Shown here: in pieces, positions 30,218 to 37,140 of the stretch
How positions within the stretch are numbered: position 1 is the stretch's first letter
Layout: the number at the start of each line of letters is the position of its first letter
From: Bacillus sp. RO3
Lineage (GTDB): Bacteria > Bacillota > Bacilli > Bacillales > Bacillaceae_B
Length of the DNA stretch: 39,952 nucleotides
NCBI RefSeq assembly: GCF_012911895.1
Contig: NZ_JAAXCV010000005.1
Span: forward strand, 1-39,952
Direction of reading: 5' to 3'
Program-made: the position numbers and the translations under genes
The notes under the pieces: generated by a model
Database searches by the model: none
Seen by the model: only the letters and a program-made list of their open reading frames with translations
What the model was told of the DNA's origin: nothing

Positions 30218-31435
30218 GTGAAAGTACTAGAACATATTGAGGAACAAGACCTGGAGCATATAGATCTGCATGAAAATCTTGCTGGATTGTCTGTTGAACA
30301 GCTTAACGACTTAATCGATAGATACTATTCCGGAGAAAAGCTAAAATCTATTGCAAACGACTATAAAGTCCCTATAAGTAATGCTGCTATAGCTGATATG
30401 TTGCCACCAGTATTAACAGATAAGATTTGTCCTAACTGCAATAGTCGGATGGCCTTCCCAAGGCCAAGAAGGACTTTTCTAGACAAAGACCCGATAGCAA
30501 CTTGCATACATTGTTCCCATGTAGAAGCAAGATATTGCTGGTGTAAAGCCTGTGAGGAAAATAGTAAATTGGAGAAAATCCGTTTAGAGCAAGAGAAAGC
30601 GGAAAAAGAAAAAATGAAACGGGTGATTATTGAAGAGTCGTACAAGTTATCTGTGTATGCACCTGTTTCAGAATCTGATTTAACATTCAAAGACATTTTA
30701 TTTTTATCAACTCTGCTTAGGGCTGGTCTTGATGAAAAAATGGAACGAATTCAGCCACCTGTAGACTATGCTTCAAGCTTGACACCTACTACGGAGCTTA
30801 CGGTAGAATTACTACAATACTTAACTAATAGGAAACTCGTTGTTCCTAGTCCCGATTCGGACTTAGAAGCATTTCCCGAAAAGGATGAAGAATACTTCCC
30901 ATTTAAGTATTATATATATCATGTTATATACCGACTAAATATTGATCCAATTGACGGTGATCATAAAGCTTTGATACAAAGGCTTCTTTATCCAAATGGC
31001 AATCGGTTATTGGAGTGCAGAGATATAGCGCTTGAAATGTGGAAAACCGTTTCACTACATGAGTGCTTATCTTACTTAGTACATAGCCTAAATAAAGTGG
31101 GGTACCCATTTTCTCCAGGAGAAAAAACAGTAGCTGTGTTTGAAGAATTATTAAATCACTTTTCAGTCGCTCAGATATATGGAATTATATACAAAAGCAT
31201 CGCAAATGCGACCAAGTACGAAAAGGAAACGGGTATTAATAAAAAACACGCTGCTAATCTGGTGGTAAACAACTGTGAACGATACGGAGAAAAAGCAGTT
31301 GCTGAAAATTGGCGTATCACTAATTATCGCAGGGATTTCAATCTTCCTGAGACAATTATAAGCAAAGTGTTGTTTGATAGGATCCTAAAGATTTCTAGTT
31401 TAGGTTTTTCAGAAGTACCAACGAATAATTATTAA
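30218..31435 (+). CDS. Zinc-ribbon protein of unknown function, single-gene unit
   Basis: About 405 residues from GTG 30218 with AAGGAG 10 bases upstream; ATG 30194 is in frame but has no ribosome site. The first 60 residues look like a helical HTH-like region (GLSVEQLNDLIDRYYSGEKL, then SIANDYKV). Cys pairs follow at CPNC, CIHC and CWCKAC, giving two zinc ribbons, then a coiled coil rich in E and K, then about 270 helical residues. It has its own extended -10 type promoter and a terminator at 31531. It stands alone between maintenance modules, as cargo genes often do. I do not recognise the family. Confidence 0.65.
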   Translation: MKVLEHIEEQDLEHIDLHENLAGLSVEQLNDLIDRYYSGEKLKSIANDYKVPISNAAIADMLPPVLTDKICPNCNSRMAFPRPRRTFLDKDPIATCIHCSHVEARYCWCKACEENSKLEKIRLEQEKAEKEKMKRVIIEESYKLSVYAPVSESDLTFKDILFLSTLLRAGLDEKMERIQPPVDYASSLTPTTELTVELLQYLTNRKLVVPSPDSDLEAFPEKDEEYFPFKYYIYHVIYRLNIDPIDGDHKALIQRLLYPNGNRLLECRDIALEMWKTVSLHECLSYLVHSLNKVGYPFSPGEKTVAVFEELLNHFSVAQIYGIIYKSIANATKYEKETGINKKHAANLVVNNCERYGEKAVAENWRITNYRRDFNLPETIISKVLFDRILKISSLGFSEVPTNNY

Positions 31436-31530
31436 TATATTAAAAGGATCTTATATTCTTAAACAATATTAATACCATAATAATAGATAAAGAATCTTAA
31501 AAATCAAATAATAAAAATACAATAGGACAA

Positions 31531-31587
31531 GGAACCCGATTGATCTGGAGACTTATTAGACCAGTGATAGCAAGGGTTTCTTTTTTT
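31531..31587 (+). terminator. Terminator of the zinc-ribbon gene
   Basis: GGAACCC (31531-31537) pairs with GGGTTTC (31574-31580) with one G-U, and an inner CTGG/CCAG helix sits above. Seven T follow. Confidence 0.75.
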
Positions 31588-31915
31588 GTGGGATTTTACG
31601 GAAATCATGGAATGTCAAAATGACAGAAGGATTTTAGGAAAACAAAACAGATTTCATTAATAGAATACGTTATTCCAGAGATAACTTATAAATTTTATCC
31701 ATATATTAGTAGATATTTGTATTAAAATGATCAATTCAACTGTCGGAGAAGCTGCTGATTAAGAATGAGACGGTCTTAGAACTGCGGAGAAGAGGAGATA
31801 AAATAAAGAGAGCACGACAAATAGCCGTCCGATAATAGTTCGAAACGGCAGGATTTTTTATCCAATTTTTAAATTTTATTTCTTAACTTGCGAGCATGTA
31901 GTAATGGATTTAATC
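31588..31915. other. AT-rich non-coding stretch after the zinc-ribbon gene
   Basis: No gene is supported in 328 bases. A plus-strand terminator-like hairpin is present at 31824-31859 (GCCGT/ACGGC then a T-run), which implies a short plus-strand transcript ending just behind the 3' end of the replication gene. It could be a small RNA or part of an origin. I see no iterons. Confidence 0.4.
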
Positions 31916-33280
31916 TCATCCCAGTGTATCTGGATTAAATCCAAGTTGTTGTGCAAACTCTTCAATTACACCAGGCCTAGATTTCCGGTTAGCTGTTGAT
32001 TGATCAGGGACTGCCTTTCCATTCGCTTGCTGTTCCAGTTCATAGGCAGCTTTCTTCATTTGATACTTGCGAACCTTTGTAATTAGTGCTTTAAAAGAAT
32101 CTGATGTAGTCTTTGCGTATTCAAATAAACCTTCAAAGTCATGTGAAATCTGACTTAAAAGAGACTGGGTTTTATCAGGATAATTCTCCAAGTAATGCTT
32201 TGAATATTTGTTTAGTGTGTTAATGAAATTTTCTTGGATAGGTCCAGTTGACGTTTCTGCTTTAACATTTTTAAACCACTGCTGAATGTATTCTCCAATA
32301 GCAGGCATGATATAGATGTCTTCAATGATTTGAGTAAATTTACCGTTATGGCAATCTTCATAAAATGCAAATCCTCTTTCAGGAAAGTATTTATCCTTGA
32401 TAACACTGCGATACAACTCTGTTCCTGCTGTTCCATAAGTCTTAATCAACTTCATTTTCAGCTTATGTATTTTTTTGACTTCTTCGGTTGGAACTTCTGA
32501 AATATCATGGCCATACTGAGCAGCAATCTTTTCTAAATCGTAAAGTGGAGCGCGGCGATCATAGACATCAGAAAACTTTGTGAACTCCTTGCGGAGCTTA
32601 AAAGTCAATTTATGTTTATCAAACTTGTCTTTAATACGCGTCTTTCTTTCGTTTTGATAATCACGGGTGCAAAAACGTTGGAGTCCGTCCATCACGCGAT
32701 TATAGCAATCTTGGGAACTTTCTTTAGCACCGAGATAAAAACGGCTAGTCCCAAGTGTAAGTTCCCAGCGACCAACAGCAATAGTCTTTGCGATATGATG
32801 AGCTGCATCGCGGAAGTGTTGAAAATAATCCGTCTTTATGGAACTTTCGTTTGTTTTATTGTAATAAAGTTCTTCCATAAAGAAATGTAGGGGACTGTTA
32901 TATGGATTTTGAGTTAATAAACGCATTTCGAAACGAAATCCACGTTGCGTGTTTTTCAAGAACTCTTCCGTATCAAAGAAATTGAAGTGTTTTAGATAAT
33001 GGAACCCTTTATCTTTTTCCGAGTTAATAAAGAAATTGTTAAATAACGAACCGTTTCTGGTAGTCACTACTCCGATCACTTCGAGTAGATCCCACGCACG
33101 TTCCGCACTTTTTTTAGCCATTATCTTCATGGTTTGAGTGTAATTAATGAAGCGGTCTTTATTAATGGTGATACGACCGTCAGCAGGGTCAGTAAAATTA
33201 TCAAGACAAAACACTGACTGCTGTACTATGCGAGGTAATGAATTGAATGTGGATTTAATAGTATCTAAGTTTAAGGCCAT
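31916..33280 (-). CDS. Probable plasmid replication protein
   Basis: The 454-residue protein starts at ATG 33280 behind AAAGGAG. The N-terminal part (LPRIVQQSVFCLDNFTDPAD, later KSAERAWDLLEVIGVVTTRN) could be a winged-helix type DNA-binding region; the rest is helical with many Lys, Phe and Tyr. No known initiator family is recognised by eye. The role is inferred from context: it is the only large gene with a plasmid-rep type leader, in which a convergent antisense RNA and an attenuator hairpin regulate the mRNA, and it lies beside partition genes on an element without an obvious phage replication module in this window. Confidence 0.5.
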   Translation of the reverse strand: MALNLDTIKSTFNSLPRIVQQSVFCLDNFTDPADGRITINKDRFINYTQTMKIMAKKSAERAWDLLEVIGVVTTRNGSLFNNFFINSEKDKGFHYLKHFNFFDTEEFLKNTQRGFRFEMRLLTQNPYNSPLHFFMEELYYNKTNESSIKTDYFQHFRDAAHHIAKTIAVGRWELTLGTSRFYLGAKESSQDCYNRVMDGLQRFCTRDYQNERKTRIKDKFDKHKLTFKLRKEFTKFSDVYDRRAPLYDLEKIAAQYGHDISEVPTEEVKKIHKLKMKLIKTYGTAGTELYRSVIKDKYFPERGFAFYEDCHNGKFTQIIEDIYIMPAIGEYIQQWFKNVKAETSTGPIQENFINTLNKYSKHYLENYPDKTQSLLSQISHDFEGLFEYAKTTSDSFKALITKVRKYQMKKAAYELEQQANGKAVPDQSTANRKSRPGVIEEFAQQLGFNPDTLG

Positions 33281-33313
33281 AATAAAAGACTCCTTTCTTA
33301 TTTTAAGAAAAAA

Positions 33314-33433
33314 GCCTGCCGGACACCTAAATATGTAGATTTTACTTGCAACGGATACACGTATACAGTAAAATAGAGGTATCTAATAGTTGTGTCTGCT
33401 CCTTACACTTTGGTCGGTGGAAGCGGGGCAGGC
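33314..33433. promoter_or_regulatory. Attenuator/inverted-repeat leader of the replication gene
   Basis: GCCTGCC (33314-33320) and GGCAGGC (33427-33433) are perfect inverted arms, both with A/T runs outside, so each orientation can form a terminator. On the minus strand CCGGCAGGC followed by TTTTTTC ends the leader about 30 bases before the gene's ribosome site. Pairing of the same arm with the nearer GGAGCAGAC segment offers an alternative fold. This is the layout of transcription attenuation in antisense-regulated plasmids. Confidence 0.6.
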
Positions 33434-33440
33434 TTTTTTA
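33346..33440 (+). ncRNA. Antisense RNA to the replication gene leader
   Basis: A strong plus-strand promoter TTGCAA (33346-33351), 17 bases, TAAAAT (33369-33374) would start an RNA near 33381. GTCTGCTCC (33394-33402) pairs with GGGGCAGGC (33425-33433) with two G-U pairs and is followed by TTTTTT, giving an RNA of about 60 bases that is fully complementary to the rep leader. This is the size and structure of copy-number control RNAs. Confidence 0.65.
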
Positions 33441-33497
33441 TTTGATTTGATTGTTTTTAGTATAATATAAAATATTGGCGAAACGCAAATGTTTTTT

Positions 33498-33522
33498 GAG
33501 CTCTCCAGACTCTGGAGAGCTC
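33498..33522. terminator. Perfect hairpin between the small XRE gene and the rep leader
   Basis: GAGCTCTCCAG (33498-33508) and its exact complement (33512-33522) enclose three bases. The plus strand has TTATTTTA after it, the minus strand A-runs. It most likely stops plus-strand (antisense) transcription, or is a structural boundary. Confidence 0.6.
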
Positions 33523-33762
33523 TTATTTTATGTATTTATAGATATTATTTATGTCAAATTCGATATTTAGTTCTTTTTCAAGAGCTATTTCATTCATGGC
33601 GTCAAGAATTTTTTCTAGTGTGTCCCGAGGGGGACGATCAGCTTTATTATTTAATATATCGTAAATTGTGGAATGTCGGACTCCGGAATACTTTGAGAGT
33701 TGGTTGGCATTAATATTTAATTGTTTAATTGAATCATCTAATACGTATATTAAATTCCCCAT
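33523..33762 (-). CDS. Small Cro/C1-type HTH regulator divergent from aimR
   Basis: The 79-residue protein starts at ATG 33762 behind TGGGGG. It is a single XRE helix-turn-helix domain: NANQLSKYSGVRHSTIYDIL is the HTH (about 19-38), followed by NNKADRPPRDTLEKILDAMN. It has its own promoter (minus strand, TTGTCG 33819-33824 and GATAAT 33796-33801 with 17 bases) and faces aimR. Its place suggests control of aimR, of itself, or of the rep gene downstream, into which transcription could run. Confidence 0.8.
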   Translation of the reverse strand: MGNLIYVLDDSIKQLNINANQLSKYSGVRHSTIYDILNNKADRPPRDTLEKILDAMNEIALEKELNIEFDINNIYKYIK

Positions 33763-33795
33763 ATATCCCCCAAATGCGTATATTATTTATTTCAT

Positions 33796-33824
33796 ATTAT
33801 CATATTCACATAATTAATCGACAA
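33796..33824 (-). promoter_or_regulatory. Promoter of the small XRE gene
   Basis: Minus strand TTGTCG (33819-33824), 17 bases, GATAAT (33796-33801). Confidence 0.65.
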
Positions 33825-33841
33825 AAAATTGGTATATTAGG

Positions 33842-33896
33842 AACGATTCGTTTTATATATTGTAAAATTGAACGAGAAACGTTAAAATTGTATTAT
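33842..33896 (+). promoter_or_regulatory. aimR promoter with AACG/CGTT inverted repeats
   Basis: TTGAAC (33868-33873), 17 bases, TATTAT (33891-33896) form a good promoter. AACG-N3-CGTT at 33842-33852 lies upstream of it, and AACG-N5-CGTT at 33871-33883 overlaps the -35 box. The two similar inverted repeats are candidate operators for the small XRE protein or for AimR. Confidence 0.65.
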
Positions 33897-33927
33897 TAAG
33901 TAATTTTTTCAAGAAGGAGGTAGAACA

Positions 33928-35049
33928 TTGGAAAAGCTGTTGCTCACAATTATTGAGGATATAAAGAAAAGGAAGCTTAATAAGAAAAGTATTTCAGCAT
34001 CTCTCCCCATTTCTGCAGCTGCTTTAGGCAAAAATTTGAATGGAGTTTCTGCCTTCGATTTTTTTAACTATATATTAATGATTAAAGTTATATATAAGGA
34101 TGAGGTAGACATCCAGAAGAAAAGGATTAGGGAATTCTTCTTGAAAAATAAAAAGCCTCAAAACTTCAAATATATGTTAGAGTGGGCATCGAATAACGGG
34201 GAAGACGAATTGCTTACTTTGTTAAACAAGAGGCTTGAAAAAGATACATACTATTCCGGATCAGCTGAAATGTACTCACTTTTACAATTAAGGAAGTCAG
34301 AAGAAATATCAAGTATGGACTTTTTAATGCGTGTTAAGTCATTAAAGCTTGGAAGCGAGGAAGTTGTAGAGTCGAGATCATTAAAGAACATTTTAGACAT
34401 TTATGCACTATGGGATTTAAAAGCCTATACTGCCATTGAACCCCACTCGAATTTAGCTTTGCAATATTTGAAAGATAATGTGAGTCCAAGCTACTCAAGG
34501 GATTCTCATGAGCTACGTATCCTGGAAATGAGACTAAGCGGTATGATAAAAAGAAACAATCAACTTGGTGTTGAAAAAACAATTGAGGATATTTTTGCAA
34601 AGAAGAATCTGTCTGAATTTCCGATACAGTTAAACTCAATTTATCTAACCATTGCCGAGTTCTACTCTCCTTCAGATTTTGATTTAAGTAAGAAGTTTTT
34701 AGAAAAAGCTTTCCAAATAGATAATGAATTGCTAAAAAAGCATAAAAGAAGGTTAAGATCTTTAGAAGCTACCCATGATCATATTCATATATCTAATGGT
34801 AGCTATGATAATCTATTTATGACTGACCAATCTGAGGTAGCGCATTATTTTGCAAAAACGGGTGAAGTCAATCATGCAATTGAAATATTGGATTATATGG
34901 AGCTTAAGCACAATGGTTTATCCCCATACCAAAAATTTTATAAGGCTATTGCCCTGAATGATAAACAACTATTTAAGGAAGCATTCGATGATTTTATTTA
35001 CTCTGGAGATATATTTTACTCACAAGTTGTAGCCAAGCAACTGTTCTGA
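33928..35049 (+). CDS. aimR: AimR arbitrium receptor and regulator
   Basis: The 373-residue protein starts at TTG 33928 behind GAAGGAGG. The N-terminal about 60 residues are an HTH-type DNA-binding domain (IKKRKLNKKSISASLPISAA, then ALGKNLNGVSAFDFFNYIL). The rest is a right-handed TPR solenoid (DELLTLLNKRLEKDTYYSGS, IQLNSIYLTIAEFYSPSDF, KLFKEAFDDFIYSGDIFYSQ) of the RRNPP type. Size and fold match AimR proteins of Bacillus phages, which drive aimX transcription until a secreted peptide disables them. It is followed directly by a peptide-precursor gene, the defining order. Sequence identity to a specific clade cannot be judged here. Confidence 0.88.
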   Translation: MEKLLLTIIEDIKKRKLNKKSISASLPISAAALGKNLNGVSAFDFFNYILMIKVIYKDEVDIQKKRIREFFLKNKKPQNFKYMLEWASNNGEDELLTLLNKRLEKDTYYSGSAEMYSLLQLRKSEEISSMDFLMRVKSLKLGSEEVVESRSLKNILDIYALWDLKAYTAIEPHSNLALQYLKDNVSPSYSRDSHELRILEMRLSGMIKRNNQLGVEKTIEDIFAKKNLSEFPIQLNSIYLTIAEFYSPSDFDLSKKFLEKAFQIDNELLKKHKRRLRSLEATHDHIHISNGSYDNLFMTDQSEVAHYFAKTGEVNHAIEILDYMELKHNGLSPYQKFYKAIALNDKQLFKEAFDDFIYSGDIFYSQVVAKQLF

Positions 35050-35117
35050 ATATGCCTAAAAGAATAATCCAAAATAGTATTTTTATGGTACTATTACAAC
35101 AAGTGGCAATGAAATAT

Positions 35118-35146
35118 GGCTTTTCGCCTATGTTTTGATGTATAAT
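35118..35146 (+). promoter_or_regulatory. aimP promoter with GGCGAAAAGCC operator
   Basis: GGCTTTTCGCC at 35118-35128 is the reverse complement of the motif found in the two Cro-type promoters. It covers the -35 position of a promoter whose -10 is TATAAT at 35141-35146. Binding there would repress aimP independently of aimR. Confidence 0.65.
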
Positions 35147-35185
35147 TTTTGTGTATGTTAATTTACACAAAAGGAGTGCTTTGGA

Positions 35186-35338
35186 ATGAAGAAAGCATGC
35201 AAGGTTTTATTAGCAATAGGATTTTTATCCGGCTTCATATTAACAGGTGCTATTGTGTCAGATCAAAAGACAACTGAAGATGCAAGTACAGTTCAACCTC
35301 TAGCGATTACAGATCCAGGGGGCGGACAAGGTCATTAA
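35186..35338 (+). CDS. aimP: AimP arbitrium peptide precursor
   Basis: The frame has 50 codons, with ATG 35186 behind AAAAGGAG. The precursor has a Sec-type signal (KK, then LLAIGFLSGFILTGAIVS), a short acidic linker (DQKTTEDASTVQPLAI) and ends TDPGGGQGH. AimP precursors are about 43 residues with the mature six-residue signal at the C-terminus, often ending RGA; here the end is different. The mature form may be GGGQGH, or DPGGGQ followed by trimming. Position directly behind aimR and ahead of a terminator is as expected. Too small for routine gene finding. Confidence 0.82.
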   Translation: MKKACKVLLAIGFLSGFILTGAIVSDQKTTEDASTVQPLAITDPGGGQGH

Positions 35339-35346
35339 GTTTGATA

Positions 35347-35375
35347 GACATCATCCATTTGGATGATGTCTTTAT
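35347..35375 (+). terminator. Terminator after aimP
   Basis: GACATCATCC (35347-35356) pairs perfectly with GGATGATGTC (35361-35370) around ATTT and runs into TTTATT. It separates the signal gene from the next gene, as in known arbitrium loci. Confidence 0.85.
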
Positions 35376-35394
35376 TAATTTAATGAGAAATTAA
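35375..35394. promoter_or_regulatory. Candidate AimR operator
   Basis: TTAATTT (35375-35381) and AAATTAA (35388-35394) are a perfect inverted repeat around six bases. It lies between aimP and the next plus-strand gene, where AimR binds in the known systems. Being AT-only in its arms, it could arise by chance. Confidence 0.5.
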
Positions 35395-35441
35395 CCAAAA
35401 TCAAAAAATAGTAAACGGTTTATTTTCGAGGGGGAAAACAG

Positions 35442-35660
35442 ATGTGCTTTGAGAGAAAAACAAGTAATGAGAGCTTGATAGATTTCATTAACCAAATTAT
35501 TTCTGTAACAAATATAACTGAAGAGGAAATTTTAACAGATGGGGCCATTGATTTAGTGAAGCTGATTACTCTTGTGAAAGAAAAAGGAATTATTGATTCG
35601 AATCAACTTTCCGCCCTCTCGAATTTAATACAAGAAAAAAAAGAACAAGTCTCTAATTGA
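35442..35660 (+). CDS. Small protein in the aimX position
   Basis: The 72-residue protein starts at ATG 35442 behind GAGGGGG. It is acidic and helical (ESLIDFINQIISVTNITEEE, then AIDLVKLITLVKEKG, then a Q/K-rich end). In arbitrium loci the gene after aimP is aimX, whose product or RNA promotes lysis; AimX is very variable, so a sequence match is not expected. The gene ends in the terminator of the convergent CI-like gene, so the two oppose each other. Confidence 0.55.
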   Translation: MCFERKTSNESLIDFINQIISVTNITEEEILTDGAIDLVKLITLVKEKGIIDSNQLSALSNLIQEKKEQVSN

Positions 35661-35671
35661 AACTTGTTCTT
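35641..35671. terminator. Bidirectional terminator between the aimX-position gene and cI-like gene
   Basis: AAGAACAAGT (35641-35650) pairs perfectly with ACTTGTTCTT (35662-35671). On the minus strand eight T follow, on the plus strand a T-rich stretch. It ends both genes. Confidence 0.8.
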
Positions 35672-36069
35672 TAGTCTTCTTTTGTTAAATCATCTACAAA
35701 AGCCTTAAAAAGCTTACGTTGTTCATCTGTTAACTCAACACCATTTATTGTTACTGGAGTATTTTCATCTATAAATAACTCTTTTTCTGTTCTAGGGGAA
35801 TCATCGTCTGTATTACCTACTATGTAGTCAACGGTGGTATCAAAGTATTTTGCAACGTCTAATAATAGTTTGCCTCTAGGACTTCTTCTACCTTGCTCCC
35901 AATCTGCATAGGTCGACCTACTAATTCCTAAAGAGTTAGATATTTGTTCCATCGTGAGAAGTTTTTCACCATTATTCTTCATAGCCTTCTTCTTTTTCAA
36001 TCTGAGAATTTTTAATCTTTCTCCAATTGACTCCCTGTGTTCGTGGCTGGCAACACTAATAACCAACAC
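35671..36069 (-). CDS. CI-like XRE repressor
   Basis: About 132 residues, with TTG 36069 as start near AGGGGG, though the exact start is uncertain. The HTH lies at about 36-60 (LLTMEQISNSLGISRSTYAD, then WEQGRRSPRGKLLLDVAKYF), followed by DTTVDYIVGNTDDD, the classic Cro/C1 pattern of Bacillus phage repressors. The C-terminal part (FIDENTPVTINGVELTDEQR, then KLFKAFVDDL) lacks an S24 protease or an ImmA-type site, so induction must come by another route. The promoter (minus strand) is TTGCAT-17-GATAAT. Confidence 0.85.
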   Translation of the reverse strand: MLVISVASHEHRESIGERLKILRLKKKKAMKNNGEKLLTMEQISNSLGISRSTYADWEQGRRSPRGKLLLDVAKYFDTTVDYIVGNTDDDSPRTEKELFIDENTPVTINGVELTDEQRKLFKAFVDDLTKED

Positions 36070-36088
36070 CCCCTAAAACAAATCTTTT

Positions 36089-36098
36089 GACTATAGTC
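36089..36098. promoter_or_regulatory. Palindrome GACTATAGTC in the CI-like gene leader
   Basis: A perfect 10-base palindrome lies downstream of the CI-like promoter and 20 bases before the gene's start. GACTATA also occurs beside the third operator (36478-36484). It is a possible extra operator. Confidence 0.4.
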
Positions 36099-36108
36099 TA
36101 TGATATAC

Positions 36109-36137
36109 ATTATCTGAAAAAAGTAGGCATAATGCAA
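36109..36137 (-). promoter_or_regulatory. Promoter of the CI-like gene
   Basis: Minus strand TTGCAT (36132-36137), 17 bases, GATAAT (36109-36114). A half-operator-like GCCTA is inside the spacer. Confidence 0.65.
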
Positions 36138-36169
36138 CCATTTTATTTTAGGTAATCATTAAAAATGTG

Positions 36170-36198
36170 TTGAAATGTAGGCGAAAAGCCTTTATTAT
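36170..36198 (+). promoter_or_regulatory. Cro-side promoter with GGCGAAAAGCC operator
   Basis: TTGAAA (36170-36175), 17 bases, TATTAT (36193-36198), with GGCGAAAAGCC at 36180-36190 lying inside the spacer. The repressor bound here would block the lytic genes. Confidence 0.75.
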
Positions 36199-36247
36199 TA
36201 AAAACAAGAAAAGTATGGTATTAAAAATGAAAGGAGTGTACTTGCTA

Positions 36248-36445
36248 ATGCCAATAATGGCAAATAATAAGTTGAAATCCCAACGACAAAAAATGAAAGT
36301 GAAACAACAAGAAGCAGCACAACGACTAGGGATAAGTTATCCATATTATAAGCAGCTAGAGCTTGGAAAATGCACACCAGGGCTACAATTGGCAATTAAA
36401 ATCCAAAAAGAGTTCCTGGTAGAAGTGATGTTATGGGAAAAGTGA
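36248..36445 (+). CDS. Cro-like HTH protein
   Basis: The 65-residue protein is given from ATG 36248; TTG 36242 and ATG 36257 are possible starts behind AAGGAG 36231-36236. It is a single XRE domain (LKSQRQKMKVKQQEAAQRLG, ISYPYYKQLELGKCTPGLQL). It is divergent from the CI-like gene and shares the operator region with it, which is the place of a Cro-type lytic regulator. It begins the early operon. Confidence 0.8.
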   Translation: MPIMANNKLKSQRQKMKVKQQEAAQRLGISYPYYKQLELGKCTPGLQLAIKIQKEFLVEVMLWEK

Positions 36446-36469
36446 TTTTTTTTGCCTTTTAAAAATATA

Positions 36470-36486
36470 GGCGAAAAGACTATAAA
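36470..36486 (+). promoter_or_regulatory. Third GGCGAAAAG operator and promoter of the second HTH gene
   Basis: GGCGAAAAGAC at 36470-36480 differs from the other copies by one base. It stands directly before TATAAA (36481-36486), a probable -10 for the gene at 36505. Confidence 0.6.
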
Positions 36487-36504
36487 ATTAGAGGGGTGAT
36501 ATCC

Positions 36505-36726
36505 ATGATCGATAAGGAAGAGATTATACGTAGAAAAGAGTTTGGGAATAGTATCCGCTCGGAGAGGTTGAAGATGAAACTTTCAATTAAAGAAGTATCT
36601 AATCACTCTAATATATCCGAATACGCTATAGCAAATATCGAGCATGGACTAGTGTCTCCAGACATCTCAGGAATGAACAAGCGACTTATGAGAGCAATTC
36701 ACCAGGAGAAAATGGTGATTAAATGA
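36505..36726 (+). CDS. Second small XRE regulator
   Basis: The 73-residue protein starts at ATG 36505 behind GAGGGG. It is an XRE HTH (FGNSIRSERLKMKLSIKEVS, then NHSNISEYAIANIEHGLVSP). It sits behind its own operator-carrying promoter and overlaps the next gene, so it heads the early gene string. Two Cro-type genes in a row are common in Firmicute phages, one often an excision or antirepressor-type regulator. Confidence 0.75.
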   Translation: MIDKEEIIRRKEFGNSIRSERLKMKLSIKEVSNHSNISEYAIANIEHGLVSPDISGMNKRLMRAIHQEKMVIK

Positions 36727-37049
36727 ACCAGGTGAAATTCCCGTTATGGTTCACCATCAAGTATTTTGTAGATTCAGTTACTCCAATGGATCAGAAGATA
36801 ATGGGGCATCGTTTTTTAGCAGCAAACGAAAAAGCTGTTGTTGAGAAGTTCAGAGAAAACAAATGGAGCCCGGATAATATCTCGGTATTGGAAGTAAACA
36901 ATGTGGTGCTGGCCCCGGATCGCCGGGATAAATTCTTTCAATGGTTATTCGAAATTACTGAAAAGGTGCGTGAGGAAGATGAAGCAAGGAAAAAAACCGA
37001 CAAGGAATCAAAGGAAAGCAATAACTCAGGCTGGGATCAACCCAAATAA
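36723..37049 (+). CDS. Hypothetical early protein
   Basis: The 108-residue protein starts at ATG 36723, overlapping the previous stop. It has KFPLWFTIKYFVDSVTPMDQ and a LEVNNVVLAPDRRDKFFQW centre; the C-terminus is a charged, lysine/glutamate-rich tail. No motif is recognised. It is part of the tightly packed early operon. Confidence 0.6.
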   Translation: MNQVKFPLWFTIKYFVDSVTPMDQKIMGHRFLAANEKAVVEKFRENKWSPDNISVLEVNNVVLAPDRRDKFFQWLFEITEKVREEDEARKKTDKESKESNNSGWDQPK

Positions 37050-37140
37050 TTGGTACGTATCAAAGGATTTGAAGCAAGAGGGACGGATGCTTCTTATCCA
37101 TAAAGAAACGAACCAATCAAGGGAAATCCCATGCAATTAA
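36979..37140 (+). CDS. DUF6906-like small protein
   Basis: The 53-residue protein starts at ATG 36979 inside the previous gene behind GAGG. The pattern KKPTRNQRKAITQAGINPNN, then WYVSKDLKQEGRMLLIHKET, resembles a small protein family frequent in Bacillus and its phages (pattern KQGKRPTRxQ...GLNPxNWLV). The role of that family is unknown. The overlap with both neighbours shows how packed this operon is. Confidence 0.65.
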   Translation: MKQGKKPTRNQRKAITQAGINPNNWYVSKDLKQEGRMLLIHKETNQSREIPCN

